Numbered from the stretch's first letter, positions 30,601-40,250 are shown. The stretch is 64,000 bases of DNA from Prorocentrum cordatum (GCA_963575745.1 CAUYUJ010003069.1:480351-544350); one strand, 5' to 3'. Notes: a model not told the origin generated them from the sequence alone. Program-made: numbers and translations.

Positions 30601-30905
30601 NNNNNNNNNNNNNNNNNNNNNNNNNNNNNNNNNNNNNNNNNNNNNNNNNNNNNNNNNNNNNNNNNNNNNNNNNNNNNNNNNNNNNNNNNNNNNNNNNNNN
30701 ATAGAGGAGAGAGAGGAGATAGAGGAGATAGAGGAGGAGGAGGCGGAGGAGAAGGAGGAGGAGGAGGAGGAGGAGGAGGAGGGGGAGGGGGCGAGGACGA
30801 GGACGAGGACGAGGACGATGAGGAGGAGGAGGAGGAGGAGATAGAGGAGGCGATATAGAGGAGGAGGAGGAGGCGGAGGAGGAGGAGGAGGAGGAGGAGG
30901 AAAAG
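30487..30905. repeat. TAC microsatellite, 100-base gap, GAG microsatellite
   Basis: (TAC)n to 30,600, N at 30,601-30,700, then GATAGAGGA and (GAG)n. The true repeat length is unknown. Confidence 0.95.
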
Positions 30906-30974
30906 GGGGAAGTGGGCGGGTGCCCTCGCCGGTCAAAGGTCCGGACAGCCCGACGAGCGGCGAGGGTGGGGTCG

Positions 30975-31112
30975 AGTCGGGCATGCCCATCTGCAGGAGG
31001 AGAATGCAAACATGGCGAAAAATGGCCCAGGGGCGATCGATCGATTCTTTCTTGTTGCATGCTTTTGAATATTTTCAATGTTTCCTTCGAACTCCGCCTG
31101 TATGCCCTACCT
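30975..31112. mobile_element. Inverted-repeat element T8, copy f
   Basis: AGTCGGGCATGCCCATCTGC left; the right arm TCCGCCTGTATGCCCTACCT has lost the GGAGGACA part. Confidence 0.65.
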
Positions 31113-31445
31113 AAGGGTACGGCTTGGAGTCCGTCGAAAGCGTGGCGACATTCCAACCCGACCCCAGGGATCGGGTTCGACCCCGGCCTCCAGCCGGATG
31201 GGGCCAGGACGAGAATCAATCCGTTCAGAGGGTTCCGGAGCGCTCCCAGAGCGTTCCGGAACTCTCTGGGAAGGCCGCAGCGCCCGAGACATTTTCCAGG
31301 ACCGCAGCATTTCAGAGATTCTCGATTTATCTTCATCTGGTTTGATTCTCGTGCGACCACCGCAAGCCTTGTAGCCAGTTTCCACGCCGCCAGAGGCGCA
31401 AATGTATCGAGGAAGGCGTGTACCCCCTTTTACCTAATCCCCGAG

Positions 31446-31479
<34 letters not shown>

Positions 31480-31648
31480 GGGAAAGACGACAAGCGATGT
31501 ACGCCTCGAGCAGGCCGCTCGCAGAGCTGGTGCTGCGACCGCTACGGTAGGAGGCCTGTGCTCCTCTTTTCTCCCTCTCCCTCTCCCATCGATTCAGGAG
31601 CATCGATGATTGGTTGGGGAGGTGCTCGGATGTCGCCAGCTATGGTTG

Positions 31649-31806
31649 AGTCGGGCGTGCCCCTCCACAGGAGGAATATTCAAGGATGGCAAAAACATAG
31701 CCTGGGGGCGAGGCTTCCATCATTGTTGTTGTCTACGTTTGAGTGTTAGCTCGACTACCTTCTCCTGGCTCCTCCACACTCCGCCTGTCGGAGGACATGC
31801 CCGACC
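31649..31806. mobile_element. Inverted-repeat element T8, copy g
   Basis: AGTCGGGCGTGCCCCTCCAC left; TCCGCCTGTCGGAGGACATG then CCCGACCT right. A different element begins within 8 bases. Confidence 0.7.
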
Positions 31807-31813
31807 TGAAAAG

Positions 31814-31997
31814 CTACTCCAGATTTCGTAATAAAAGGGAGGGGGTCTGGACCCTCCAAGACAAGCCATTTCAGACCTCCCCCGTGGGAGAACCCTCCAA
31901 AACATCGTCCCCAGACCCCCCAGGCCCTCCAAGATAGCCTGGAAAAGACCCCCCCCGAAATGAGACCCCCCTCCCTTTATTACGAAATCTGGAGTAA
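31814..31997. mobile_element. MITE-like element with 33-bp terminal inverted repeats
   Basis: CTACTCCAGATTTCGTAATA ... GGGAGGGGGTCT at the left and AGACCCCCCTCCCTTTATTA ... CGAAATCTGGAGTAAG at the right. The arms differ by two small indels. The interior is CCTCC/GGAGG-rich, with no ORF. 184 bp. Confidence 0.8.
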
Positions 31998-32178
31998 GGG
32001 CCCCGCGGCCTCGGCCTCCCCGGGGCGGCCCCGCGCGGGGAGGAGACCGGGCGCGCTCCACGGGTGGCGCGCGCTGGCCTCCAGGCGCCCGCGGGTGCGC
32101 GCGCCTCCTCTGGCGGCCGGGTGGGGCAGCAGGCGGCGAAGAGACCAGGAGGAGAGCAGGAGAAGTTTTTTCCTTTCC

Positions 32179-32216
<38 letters not shown>

Positions 32217-32350
32217 AAAAAGGAGAGTCTCGAGAAGATGTGGTTTCGCTCCGACATGGCCCAAGACTGGAGGGCCCCGCACAGCACCTCACGATAGGAA
32301 ACCGCAGAAACGTGGGGGGCCGTTATGCCCCCCAACCCGAGGGGCTTTGT

Positions 32351-32582
32351 TGGGCCCTGGAAACGGCAGGGCAGTTCTTGTTACCGGTTCCGTTCTGCCG
32401 TTTTTGTTGCAGGCTCCGACGCCGTTTTTTTGCCGGTTCCGTCGCCATTGTTTGGCGGGTTCCGGCTCCGGTTCCAATCTTGGAGTCGTTTTGTTGCCGT
32501 TTCCGGTCGCTGTTTTTTTGCCGTTTCCATTTTCAAGGGACATTTATTTGGAAGCGGTGAAAAAACGGCCCTGCCGTTTCTC
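32351..32582. repeat. Fold-back repeat (GGAAACGGCAGGGC)
   Basis: TGGAAACGGCAGGGC at the left pairs with GCCCTGCCGTTTCTCA at the right. The interior is built of GCCGTTTCCGG-like motifs. Confidence 0.6.
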
Positions 32583-32781
32583 ACAAAGGAGGGGGGGCAG
32601 CGGGAAGGAGAAGGCCTCCTCGGAAGGCGGCAGGGCTCTTCGGAAGCCCTGCGGCCCTCTGAGAGGTCTCCTTGGTTCTCTGGGGAGGGCTCGGGAGTCT
32701 CGTCAGGAGGCCCAGGTATTCCTGAGCCTTCTGAGGAGGCCCGCCTCTTCGCACTCCCCCCTCCCCTGGCTGGCCGCTGAC
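32583..32781. mobile_element. Fold-back family F10, copy 2
   Basis: GGAGGGGGGGCAGCGGGAAG, GAGAAGGCCTCCTCGGAAGG ... CCTTCTGAGGAGGCCCGCCT, CACTCCCCCCTCCCC. 199 bp. Confidence 0.55.
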
Positions 32782-32879
32782 GAAATCTGTGAATGGGGAG
32801 TGATTTGTTCGTCGGCTTTCGGCCCCTACCTCGGGCATCCGGCGGCCGTTTGGGGCGACTCTGGACCCACCCCGAGATT

Positions 32880-32960
32880 GGATACAGTCGGATCGAGGTA
32901 TAAGATCGAGGTCGGTTCGGGGAGGGTACCCTATAGTGTTCTTCATGTTCTCCCCCGGGC
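32880..32960. repeat. Dispersed repeat D10, copy 1
   Basis: GATCGAGGTCGGTTCGGGGA and GGGTACCC are shared with 55,690-55,765. Confidence 0.55.
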
Positions 32961-33002
32961 TCGCCGCCGAGAGTGGGCACGAATGGGGAAGTCCGTGGAG
33001 GG

Positions 33003-33225
33003 AAAGGTGCCGATGCCGCTGCCCTTCCCGCGTCGCTAAGGCTGGATTCGGCTCCAGGTCAGAGCGCACCCCAGGAGCCGGCCGAGGAGTAGTGGTATGG
33101 GCATCTTTCTTCTAGGCCTCCCAGATGGAGTCCGAGCAGATGGACTCGGAGGATCGTGCCGCATCGCCGATGCGGCGCGATGTGGGGCCCCATCTATTTC
33201 GACTCCACCGAGGAGGCCTTCATGG
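33003..33225. repeat. D2 copy 3 joined to D9 copy 2
   Basis: 33,003-33,110 carries GGCTGGATTCGGCTCCAGGT, CAGAGCGCACCCCAGGAG and GTAGTGGTAT (D2). 33,113-33,225 carries GGCCTCCCAGATGGAGTCCG and CCGCATCGCCGATGC (D9). Confidence 0.55.
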
Positions 33226-34654
33226 GTACCTTTCTTGTTCCCCCAGGAAGGGGGGGCGTCCTGGAGGAAGCTGGCTCTGAGGGTGTGTATATCGTTGTTT
33301 CCCCGCGGTCGCTGTCACCGCTCACCTCTTCTCGTGCGCAAAGGTGCGCCATCCCGCGACCTCGGTGTTGATGCATAACACTGGACGCGTCGTTCCCCAC
33401 GTCGCCGCTGACGGAAGTGTTTAGCTTATTATGGGCTCCCGGGGGCCATCCCCGGGCCCCGCCAAAAGAGAGCGTGCTGGGTACAGCAGGTGACCCGGGG
33501 AAGCCTCGGGATCCGGTTCCGTCCGGCCCGCTTCCGTCAGGCCGAGGAGGGGGGGCCGAGGTTCCCTCCCCGATGCACGGTGCCCTCGCCATCCCCCGCC
33601 ACCCCGCCTTGCCCCGCGGGCGGGCGCGCCTTTCTGTGTGCGGTGGGTTGGGGTTGGGAGGGGGGGGAGGGGGCGAGGTCCCCGTCCCAAGTGCCATCGC
33701 CTTCCCCACCTCTGCTCTTCCGTCACGTTCTCCCCCTTCACCATGGCCCTCTAATTGCCTTCCCCCCCCTCGCCTGTCCGTCCGACGCTGCTCGCTTTAC
33801 ACTGGCCAGCTGGATTGGTTAATGTGCGCTTGGTTCAGCCAGGCATGCGCTTGGTCACGGAGGTGACGGAGGATTGGCCAGCAAAGCACAGTTCCTGACA
33901 AGCAGCCAGAGTGTAAATGTAATGGAGCGCATGACTTGTGCGTGACCTGGGCAAGTTTGGAAACATGTCAGTCACGATCAGTCCTGAGGGAATGCACTCA
34001 TGTTGTGTGTGTGTGTGTGTGTGGCAGCAGGCTGTCATATGTTTGGCAGTGCGTTTGGGCATTTCGAGTTGCGGGCCGCAGAATTGGGATTGATGCTTCA
34101 CCACACTTGCACCGTCGATGCGGTGCTATACAGCAGTTGCCGAGGTTATGGAGTATTTCTGATGGGTATCTCCGCCCGACCCGGGCTTCACCGCTGCGCA
34201 CATCAGAGGTGATATTTGGACGGAGCTACATTACATGATCTACACGTCCAGGGGGATAGAGAGAGATGGAGCAAAGGTTAGCGACAGAATCTTCCTCTCG
34301 CGCCGTACATTTGGGGGAAGGGCGCTTGACCAGCAGGCAGATTCGTTCTTAGATGGTCACGAGAGCCTGGGCTTTAGCGCGGGCAGAGCGAGTGTGACGT
34401 TTGTCTCAGTCCTCTCGTGCAAACACGGGCGGGTGTTTGTGCAAGCAACGTGTGTGTGTGTTCTTTGTCGACATGGGTTATTCATCGTTGCACGTTGTTC
34501 AGACTGACGCATATGCGCGTCTGAAAGTTGCGCGTGATTGGGTGACGTGTAATCGTGTGGTCGTTATATTGTTGCTCCAGCGATCCATCCACTTATTTGC
34601 ACTCGTTCCTCCTCTTGTTGTTTTTTCTCTGCCTACCCCCTCTCTTTCTATGCA
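33226..34654. other. No gene recognised
   Basis: Mixed unique sequence. A short (GT)n lies at 34,004-34,022. No exon with consistent bias or family features was found. Confidence 0.4.
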
Positions 34655-34815
34655 TACAGACATGCATATAAATATGCAAATACAGATATATATGTATGTA
34701 GATACATCTGTGCGCATGCATATGGTTACTTTTATATATGGGCCAGTGTGTACATGCATGCATGTGTACATATATGTATATATACATATATATACACATA
34801 TATATACACATAGAT
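34655..34815. repeat. ATGCAT/ATATAC microsatellite
   Basis: CATGCATGTGTACATATATG-type low complexity. Confidence 0.85.
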
Positions 34816-35335
34816 ACCCATCCTCTCATATCATCAGTGCGTTGTATCTTTGATCCGAGGTTTTCGTACATCGTTTGCGCCATGATGGGGGTCAACTTTG
34901 CCATCCCAGCTGCATTAATTCTTAGTGGTGTGTGGCAGACGAACCAGCTAACTAGGGATGCCGTGACGAAGTGGAGCAACGCGCAAGCCATACAATGACA
35001 GAGTCGCGCGAGGGCCCGGACAGGGAGCAGATAGTAGGTCGTAGTGGGCGATGGGATAGTTTCAGGCTGTTTTGGATTGCACGTGCATGATCTCTTAGAA
35101 GTTTGCGGGCTCGGGTCGTTGTTGAAGTCTTGGCAGCGGTGGAACATGTGTACAGTAAATTGTTCGTTACCTGCCCTTTAGAGGCAGGATATCGACGCAC
35201 ATTCTGATAGACGTTGTGCCTTGAGGTGTGCGAGGTCGCAGTCGTTGGCCGAGCCTTGGTCCACGAGGGGGGCGCAACTCTTCCACGAGTGGGGGCCTCA
35301 AATGGATCCCGCATGCGGCACCAGCCCGAGCATAC
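34816..35335. other. No gene recognised
   Basis: Unique, moderate-GC sequence without recognisable coding or repeat content. Confidence 0.4.
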
Positions 35336-35425
35336 CCCCGACGTCGTGTGTTTTCCACAGCGTCGACCCCCAGAGGTCTGGACCCCTTCCCTGGGACCAG
35401 TGTTTCGTCCTGAGTCTCGGGGGCG
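35336..35425. repeat. Dispersed repeat D6, copy 2
   Basis: CCCGACGTCGTGTGTTTTCC, ACAGCGTCGACCCCCAGAGG and TCTGGACCCCTTCCC; see 9,363-9,470. Confidence 0.6.
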
Positions 35426-35640
35426 GCCAAGAGGGGGGTGGTGACTTAGGGGTGTGTGTGTATATAATTATTTATCCTGGCGTGGGCCATGATGTTTCCC
35501 CAGATTTCACGGCGCCTCTTCTGGTTTCACTACGTCCCCGGCCCCCCCCTCCTCCTGGGCCTCCTCCTCCTCCTCCTCCTCCTCCTCCTCCTCCTCCTCC
35601 TCCGCGCACATGCCGCCGGCCATGATTGGCACCCCCCCTC
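35405..35640. repeat. Dispersed repeat holding the empty insertion site of V73
   Basis: CATGATGTTTCCCCAGATTT, CACGGCGCCTCTTCT is followed directly by GGTTTCACTACGTCCCCG. At 50.9-52.0 kb the same two sides are separated by V73 copy B. A (CTC)n tract at 35,550-35,605 lies inside this copy only. Confidence 0.75.
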
Positions 35641-36374
35641 CTGGACGCCCCCCCTCGCGGACGCCCCCGAGAGCAGCCCTCTCTTTCGGCGCTCCCCCCC
35701 CGCGGACCCCGCGCGCGCCCGCGGGGCCGCCGAGGGCCGCCCCGCGGGGCCGCCCTCCCGGGGGGCCAACGGCGGCAGGGCGTTGGGCGCCGCGTAATGG
35801 GGGGGTCATAAATGGGGGGGGTGGCGAGGAGGAGGAGGAGCGAGGAGGAGGAGGAGGAGGAGGAGGAGGAGCGAGGAGGAGGAGGAGGAGGAGGAGGAGG
35901 AGGAGGAGGAGGAGGAGGAGGAGGAGGAGGAGCGAGGAGGAGGAGGAGGAGCGAATGGGGTGGTTCGAAAAGGTACCCAGACGGTACCTAAACGAGCCCC
36001 CTAGGGCTCTGGAGGGGCCCGAAGGGGGCACGAAAGGGGACCTTTTCTGGCCCTCCCATTTGTGACCACGCCCAAAGGGCGGAGCGCACGCGCCGCGGCC
36101 TCGCGCGGCGCGCGCGGCCGGAGGCGCTCGCGTGCCGCGGCGGCGCTGGCGGCCTGGCCGCCGCGGCGCTGAGGGCGCCGGGGGGCCAGGCGACCCGCAG
36201 CGTCGTCTTCTCGACTGCACGTCAGAGTGACCTTTCGCCGGAGTGACCGTTGGTGCGGGCCGACGAGGGTCCCCGGATCGCCGAACGCGATGCGGTAGTA
36301 GCGTCTTGCGCGATTTTTCGTGGCACCCCCACGGCACTCTTACCCAGGGTCACTCTTGCGTGCAGCCGACGTCT
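35641..36374. other. GC-rich stretch with GAG tract; no gene assigned
   Basis: 35,660-35,798 is open (DAPESSPLFRRSPPADPARA ...) to TAA and could be an exon, but no family or acceptor supports it. 35,825-35,955 is (GAG)n. 36,060-36,240 is GC-extreme. Confidence 0.4.
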
Positions 36375-36605
36375 TCTAGGCCTCCTGGATGGGGTCCGAG
36401 TAGATGGCGCTGGAGGATCGCCCCTCATCGCTGATGTATCGACGATGCGGCTCGATGTGAAGCCCGTGTTTCCTTACGCCGACGTCGCCGATGCATCGCC
36501 GTGGTCGCCGATGCAACGCTAATGCATCGCCGATGCATCGGCGATGCATCGGCGATGCGGCGCAATCCTTCGACCCCATCTACTCGAACCCCAACGGGAG
36601 ACCTC
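36375..36605. repeat. Dispersed repeat D9, copy 3
   Basis: CTAGGCCTCCTGGATGGGGT, CGGAGTAGATGG-like text, tandem ATCGCCGATGCATCGGCGAT. Confidence 0.65.
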
Positions 36606-36614
36606 TGTGTCTCG

Positions 36615-36811
36615 AGAAAGAACAAGCGCCATACTCATAAACTGTTGGCGCTCCGCGCGGATTTCTTGGATCCGCGCCGCCCCCCCCCCCCGGCGGCGCC
36701 TCCGGCGACGCACCTGGCGCGCTCCGCGCGCCAGGGAGGGGTGTCAACCGCGGATCCAAGGAATCCGCGCGGAGCGCCAACAGTTTATGTTTATGGCGTT
36801 TTTTCTTCTTC
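36615..36811. mobile_element. Fold-back family F3, copy 2 (near-perfect arms)
   Basis: The left arm AACAAGCGCCAT, AAACTGTTGGCGCTCCGCGC and GGATTTCTTGGATCCGC is mirrored by GCGGATCCAAGGAATCCGCG, CGGAGCGCCAACAGTTTATG and TTTATGGCGTTTTTTCTTCTT (positions 36,753-36,811). About 60-bp arms; 197 bp. Confidence 0.8.
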
Positions 36812-37329
36812 TAGCGTTGTCGCCGCCGCCGCCACCGTCGTTCGACTGGACGTGAGAGTGACTGGGCATCGCCCGGTCGACGTGTGCATTTTTGCCCTCG
36901 GCGAAGGCATCGAGAAGCATCATAGGATCATCCTTCGGAAACAGAGCAGCACGCACGAAATCAAAGCATGCGGGAGGACTGGAGGTCCGAGCGATAACGA
37001 GCTGACCTTTCGCCGGAGTGACCGTTGGCGCGGGCCCGCTGGGGTCCCCCGATCGCCGAGCGCGATGCGGTGGCAGCGTCTTGCGCGCTGGTGCTTGGTC
37101 TCCCCGCGGCCCCCCAAAGAGCCGCGCAGCAGAGGGCACTCCTTACCCATAGGGTCATCCTTTGCGTGCAGCCGAGTCGTCGGCTCCGCTGCCGCCGCCT
37201 CTCCGCCGCAGCCACCGCCGTCGTCTTCGCCGCCGCCGTTTGTGGCGTCTTCGCTGCCGTCGGTGTCGTCCCCAGGCTTCTGGCGACTCGAGGGCGTCGC
37301 ACCCAAGAGGTTGTCACTATGTTAATTAC
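36812..37329. other. No gene assigned
   Basis: Unique sequence. GACCTTTCGCCGGAGTGACC at 37,001-37,020 repeats text at 36,230-36,250, so a short dispersed repeat is present; the rest is unassigned. Confidence 0.4.
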
Positions 37330-37932
37330 GGTCTCTGGGGCCTGAAGGTGAAGGCTGACCCCTTCAGGCAGCAGCTCGGACAACTCGGCCTGGAGCGGAA
37401 AACGCGCCAGGTCACGCAGCAGAAGGGCCCCAAGGATACGGGTGAGAAGGAGGATATCCAAAGCTTCGCGGTGACATTGGACACCTCGATGGTTGAGGTC
37501 AGGGGGTAGAGCCAACATGCCGTCGAGCCTGGCACGTCGGCGAAACACAAAGAAGGTAACAGCAGTGTCCACGAGCAGAAGTGCGACACCCAGAACCCCG
37601 AGTTTGAGCTCTTCGCGCATATGCAGACCTTGGGGCATAATCTCAAGCAGTTGTCCCCCGCCAGACTCAGCATTTCGCTGGCAGACAACTCAGGTGATGC
37701 TTTCGGCACCAGGGAGCGAAAACGTGATAAGAGGTCCTGGTGCTCCAGAGCTGGGCATTGGCGCATTGGAACGCGCCGGCGACAGCGCCCGCTGCGTGAT
37801 CGATCAGGCACGCGCGGCTGGCTACGGCGTGCTCGCGCAGACCAGCCTGCTCCAAGACTTGCTGGGAGCAGCGGCACTTGAACAATCTGTGCTGCGACCC
37901 GGCGCGCTCGCAGAACATCGCCCAAACGTCTT
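37330..37932 (+). pseudogene. Broken plus-strand coding segment, unknown protein
   Basis: Frame 1 gives KVKADPFRQQLGQLGLERKT, RQVTQQKGPKDTGEKEDIQS, FAVTLDTSMVEVRG, TAG at 37,507-37,509, then continues in frame (EFELFAHMQTLGHNLKQLSP, ARLSISLADNSGDAFGT). About 37,710 the frame shifts to GAPELGIGALERAGDSARCV, IDQARAAGYGVLAQTSLLQD. Third positions are clearly GC-rich in these frames. The opposite strand also shows a hydrophobic open frame, but its third positions are less biased, so the plus strand is preferred. Family unknown. Confidence 0.35.
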
Positions 37933-38035
37933 CCAGGCCTCCCAGCTGGGGTCGGAGTAGATGGGGATGGAGGATCGCGCCGCATCGTCGACGCATCGGG
38001 GATGCACCAGGGACGCATCGTCGACGTCGGCGAGT
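37933..38035. repeat. Dispersed repeat D9, copy 4
   Basis: GGCCTCCCAGCTGGGGTCGG, AGTAGATGGGGATGGAGGAT, CGCATCGTCGACGCATCGGG. Confidence 0.6.
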
Positions 38036-38045
38036 TAGATCATTC

Positions 38046-38240
38046 AACAGGAAAACGAAAAGTGACACAAACATAAACTCGGAGGTCCGCGCGGATTTCT
38101 CGGAACTGCGCTGGACCCACCCGGCGGCGCCACCGGCGCCGCCCCTGGCGCGCTCCGTGCGCCATGGAAGGGGGTCCAGCGCCGATCCGAGAAATCCGCG
38201 CGGACCTCCGAGTTTTTATGTTTGTGTCGTTTCTTTCTCC
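38046..38240. mobile_element. Fold-back family F3, copy 3 (variant stem)
   Basis: Arms ACAAACATAAACTCGGAGGT, CCGCGCGGATTTCT and AGAAATCCGCGCGGACCTCC, GAGTTTTTATGTTTGTGTCG. Where copies 2 and 4 read GGCGCTCC/GGAGCGCC, this one reads GGAGGTCC/GGACCTCC, changed on both sides. Confidence 0.8.
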
Positions 38241-38322
38241 CCGACTCAAGTCAAGCCTGGGAGGCGGAGGCATGACACCGGGCTGCGAGGAGGCAAGCTA
38301 ACCTCGCAGTTCTGCAAGAACG

Positions 38323-38515
38323 AAATGGGTACGGAAAGAATGGGTACAATGCTCGACATCAGTTCCTGTTCATTTTGAACAGGACTCGCTGTCCGCGCCG
38401 CCGCGGCCTGTGTCCATTCGAGACAGAAGACCGCCTGCTCAACGGCGGCCGCTGTTGGTTCGGATCACCATTTGTTGTTGGGCATTGTGCCCATTCTTTC
38501 ACTGCCCACTTCGGG
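38323..38515. mobile_element. Inverted-repeat element T7, copy 3
   Basis: AATGGGTACGGAAAGAATGG left; TTGTTGGGCATTGTGCCCAT, TCTTTCACTGCCCACTTCGG right; interior shared with 20,201-20,380. Confidence 0.7.
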
Positions 38516-38527
38516 CGTCCAAAGCAG

Positions 38528-38863
38528 TGCGCTCCGATCGGGGACACCTGCCTCCTTCTGGTGCCGGGACGGCCGGGGGGTCCGACGGTCCGCCTGCCGC
38601 TCGAGCAGCACTGCCCCTGCAGGCTCGGCGCCCACTCCGTGCCCAGCGGCACGGTGGCGGATTGCATCGACGCCGTCATTCCACCCATGGGAGCACAGGG
38701 GGAGGAGTTGGAACAACGAGGAAAATGTCGAGATTTCGCATCGCATCTGGGAGCTTCTCGCAAGATCACTCGGTTACGTGGCGCCGAAGACAGCCGTCCT
38801 TGGAGAGCAGAGTGCGGTGTCAATGGGTTCCAGAGGCAGGCCTGCAGTCCACCCGCAGAGTAA
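38528..38863 (+). CDS. Candidate exon, unknown protein
   Basis: After CCAAAGCAG the frame reads CAPIGDTCLLLVPGRPGGPT, VRLPLEQHCPCRLGAHSVPS, GTVADCIDAVIPPMGAQGEE, LEQRGKC..., open to TAA at 38,861-38,863. Third positions are strongly GC up to about 38,700 and weaker after, so the true exon probably ends near there. It starts 12 bases after a T7 element. Cys residues are frequent, but no domain was recognised. It could be an exon of a longer plus-strand gene. Confidence 0.35.
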   Translation, partial: CAPIGDTCLLLVPGRPGGPTVRLPLEQHCPCRLGAHSVPSGTVADCIDAVIPPMGAQGEELEQRGKCRDFASHLGASRKITRLRGAEDSRPWRAECGVNGFQRQACSPPAE

Positions 38864-38963
38864 GGACGGGCAGCTCTGCCCCTTGGGCCACAAGACTTTT
38901 GGCCACGGGGCGCCATGAGCATAAACAACGAAGCGCCACAAAACGCCATACAACTCTACATTC

Positions 38964-39158
38964 GAAGAAGAACAAACGCCATAAACAGAAACTTTTGGCG
39001 CTCCGCGCGGATTTTTCGGTTCCGCACTGTGGCTCCCTGGCGGGCAGCGCCTCCGGCGCCGCCCCTGGCGCGCTCCGCGCATCAGGGGGGGGGAGGTCCA
39101 GCGCAGATCCAAGAAATCCACGCGGAGCGTCAACAGTTTCTGCCGTTTTTTCTTTTTC
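38964..39158. mobile_element. Fold-back family F3, copy 4
   Basis: GAAGAAGAACAAACGCCATA, AACTTTTGGCGCTCCGCGCG left; CCACGCGGAGCGTCAACAGT, TTCTGCCGTTTTTTCTTTTTC right (39,138-39,158). Confidence 0.75.
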
Positions 39159-39199
39159 TATACAGTCCACCAGCATGGTAAGGATGGGCATGTTTGCCC

Positions 39200-39290
39200 C
39201 CTTGGCCCATCCTCAGCGACTTTCGCTGGCAAGCCTCGTTCGAAAAGCGCTCGCGTGGGCCTGCACGGCCCTTGCATCCTTACCGCGCAT
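39200..39290. repeat. Dispersed repeat D8, copy 2
   Basis: TTTCGCTGGCAAGCCTCGTT and GCGTGGGCCT match 18,450-18,560. Confidence 0.5.
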
Positions 39291-39453
39291 CCTCATGATA
39301 TATGGGTTGACTGCCTTTTGACAGCCTCTGCGCTTCTTGACCTCCCCAGGGGCCCGACCCAGCGCCTGGATCACGAATCCCGCGCGGGGGCGACGCGAGG
39401 GCGCCCTGGAGCGCAGCGGCTCGAGGTCCTGCCGCACCACGCGCAGAATCAGT
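39284..39453 (-). CDS. Candidate internal exon, minus strand, unknown protein
   Basis: The minus strand has a pyrimidine-rich (CTC)n tract, CTGGTCAG acceptor, then LILRVVRQDLEPLRSRAPSR, RPRAGFVIQALGRAPGEVKK, RRGCQKAVNPYIMRMR and a consensus GTAAGG donor. It is 170 bp, open, with strongly GC-rich third positions; it starts and ends one base into a codon. A good internal exon by all local criteria, but the protein family is not recognised and no partner exon was linked. Confidence 0.45.
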
Positions 39454-39479
39454 CTGACCAGATCAGGGTCACAGGCACA

Positions 39480-39806
39480 GGGAGGAGGAGGAGGAGGAGC
39501 GGAGGGGGAGGCGGAGGAGGAGCGAGGGGGAGGAGGAGCGGAGGGGGAGCATGGAGCGGAGGCGGAGGAGGAGGAGGAGGAGGAGGAGCGGAGGGGGAGG
39601 AGGAGCGGAAGGTGACCAGACAGAGGCGGAGGAGGAGCGGAGGGGGAGGATGGACGACGATGCCGACGGCGGCGGCGGTGCTGGCGCACCTCGGCGGCCA
39701 CGGCGGCGGCAGCGGCGACGACGGTGCGGCCCGCGGCCAGGCGGCCCTCGTGGCGGCCTCGGCCGGGCTCACGTCGCACCCCCGCCGGCGCCCCGAGGGG
39801 ACAGAG

Positions 39807-39865
<59 letters not shown>
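39480..39865. repeat. GAG and GAC microsatellites
   Basis: (GGAGGAG)n to 39,650 and pure (GAC)n at 39,810-39,862, with GGCGGC-rich sequence between. Confidence 0.9.
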
Positions 39866-39869
<4 letters not shown>

Positions 39870-39959
39870 GAGCGTCCGGGGAGGCGCGTGTGGTGGCGGA
39901 GAGGGCGCCCGCGACCGGCGGGGCGAGAGAGAGCGAGAGGCCCAGAGGGCCAGAGGGGG

Positions 39960-40100
39960 GCTCTCTTCCTGGGAGCAAAAAAACAGACACAATTAATCGT
40001 TGATCCCCTGGAAAATATGGGAAAATATTGGAAAATGTTGGAAGTGGGGGGGGAAGACAAAAACCCAGAAAATATGAGAAAATATGGGGGATCGTTTCAC
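39960..40100. repeat. Dispersed repeat D5, copy 3
   Basis: ACAGACACAATTAATCGTTG, GTTGGAAGTGGGGGGGGAAG and CCCAGAAAATATGAGAAAAT. Confidence 0.65.
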
Positions 40101-40104
40101 TGAG

Positions 40105-40250
40105 GCATGTTCAATGAGGTCGGGCCGCCCCGATTGGGTCCAAGCAGGTGGGGCCTGTGGACCGCGCCGCATCGCCGCTACATCGGCGGTGCGGCTCGAT
40201 GTGGAGTCAGGTGTTCTCCATTTCGATGCGCTGCCACGTCGGCGATGCAG
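40105..40250. repeat. Dispersed repeat D9, copy 5
   Basis: GGGTCCAAGCAGGTGGGGCC, CGCCGCATCGCCGCTACATC, GGCTCGATGTGGAGTC. Confidence 0.5.

Noticed and set aside
36961-37638. Minus-strand two-pass membrane protein starting MREELKLGVLGVALLLVDTA
   Set aside because: It is the exact codon-register antisense of a better-biased plus-strand frame; kept only as a finding to resolve.
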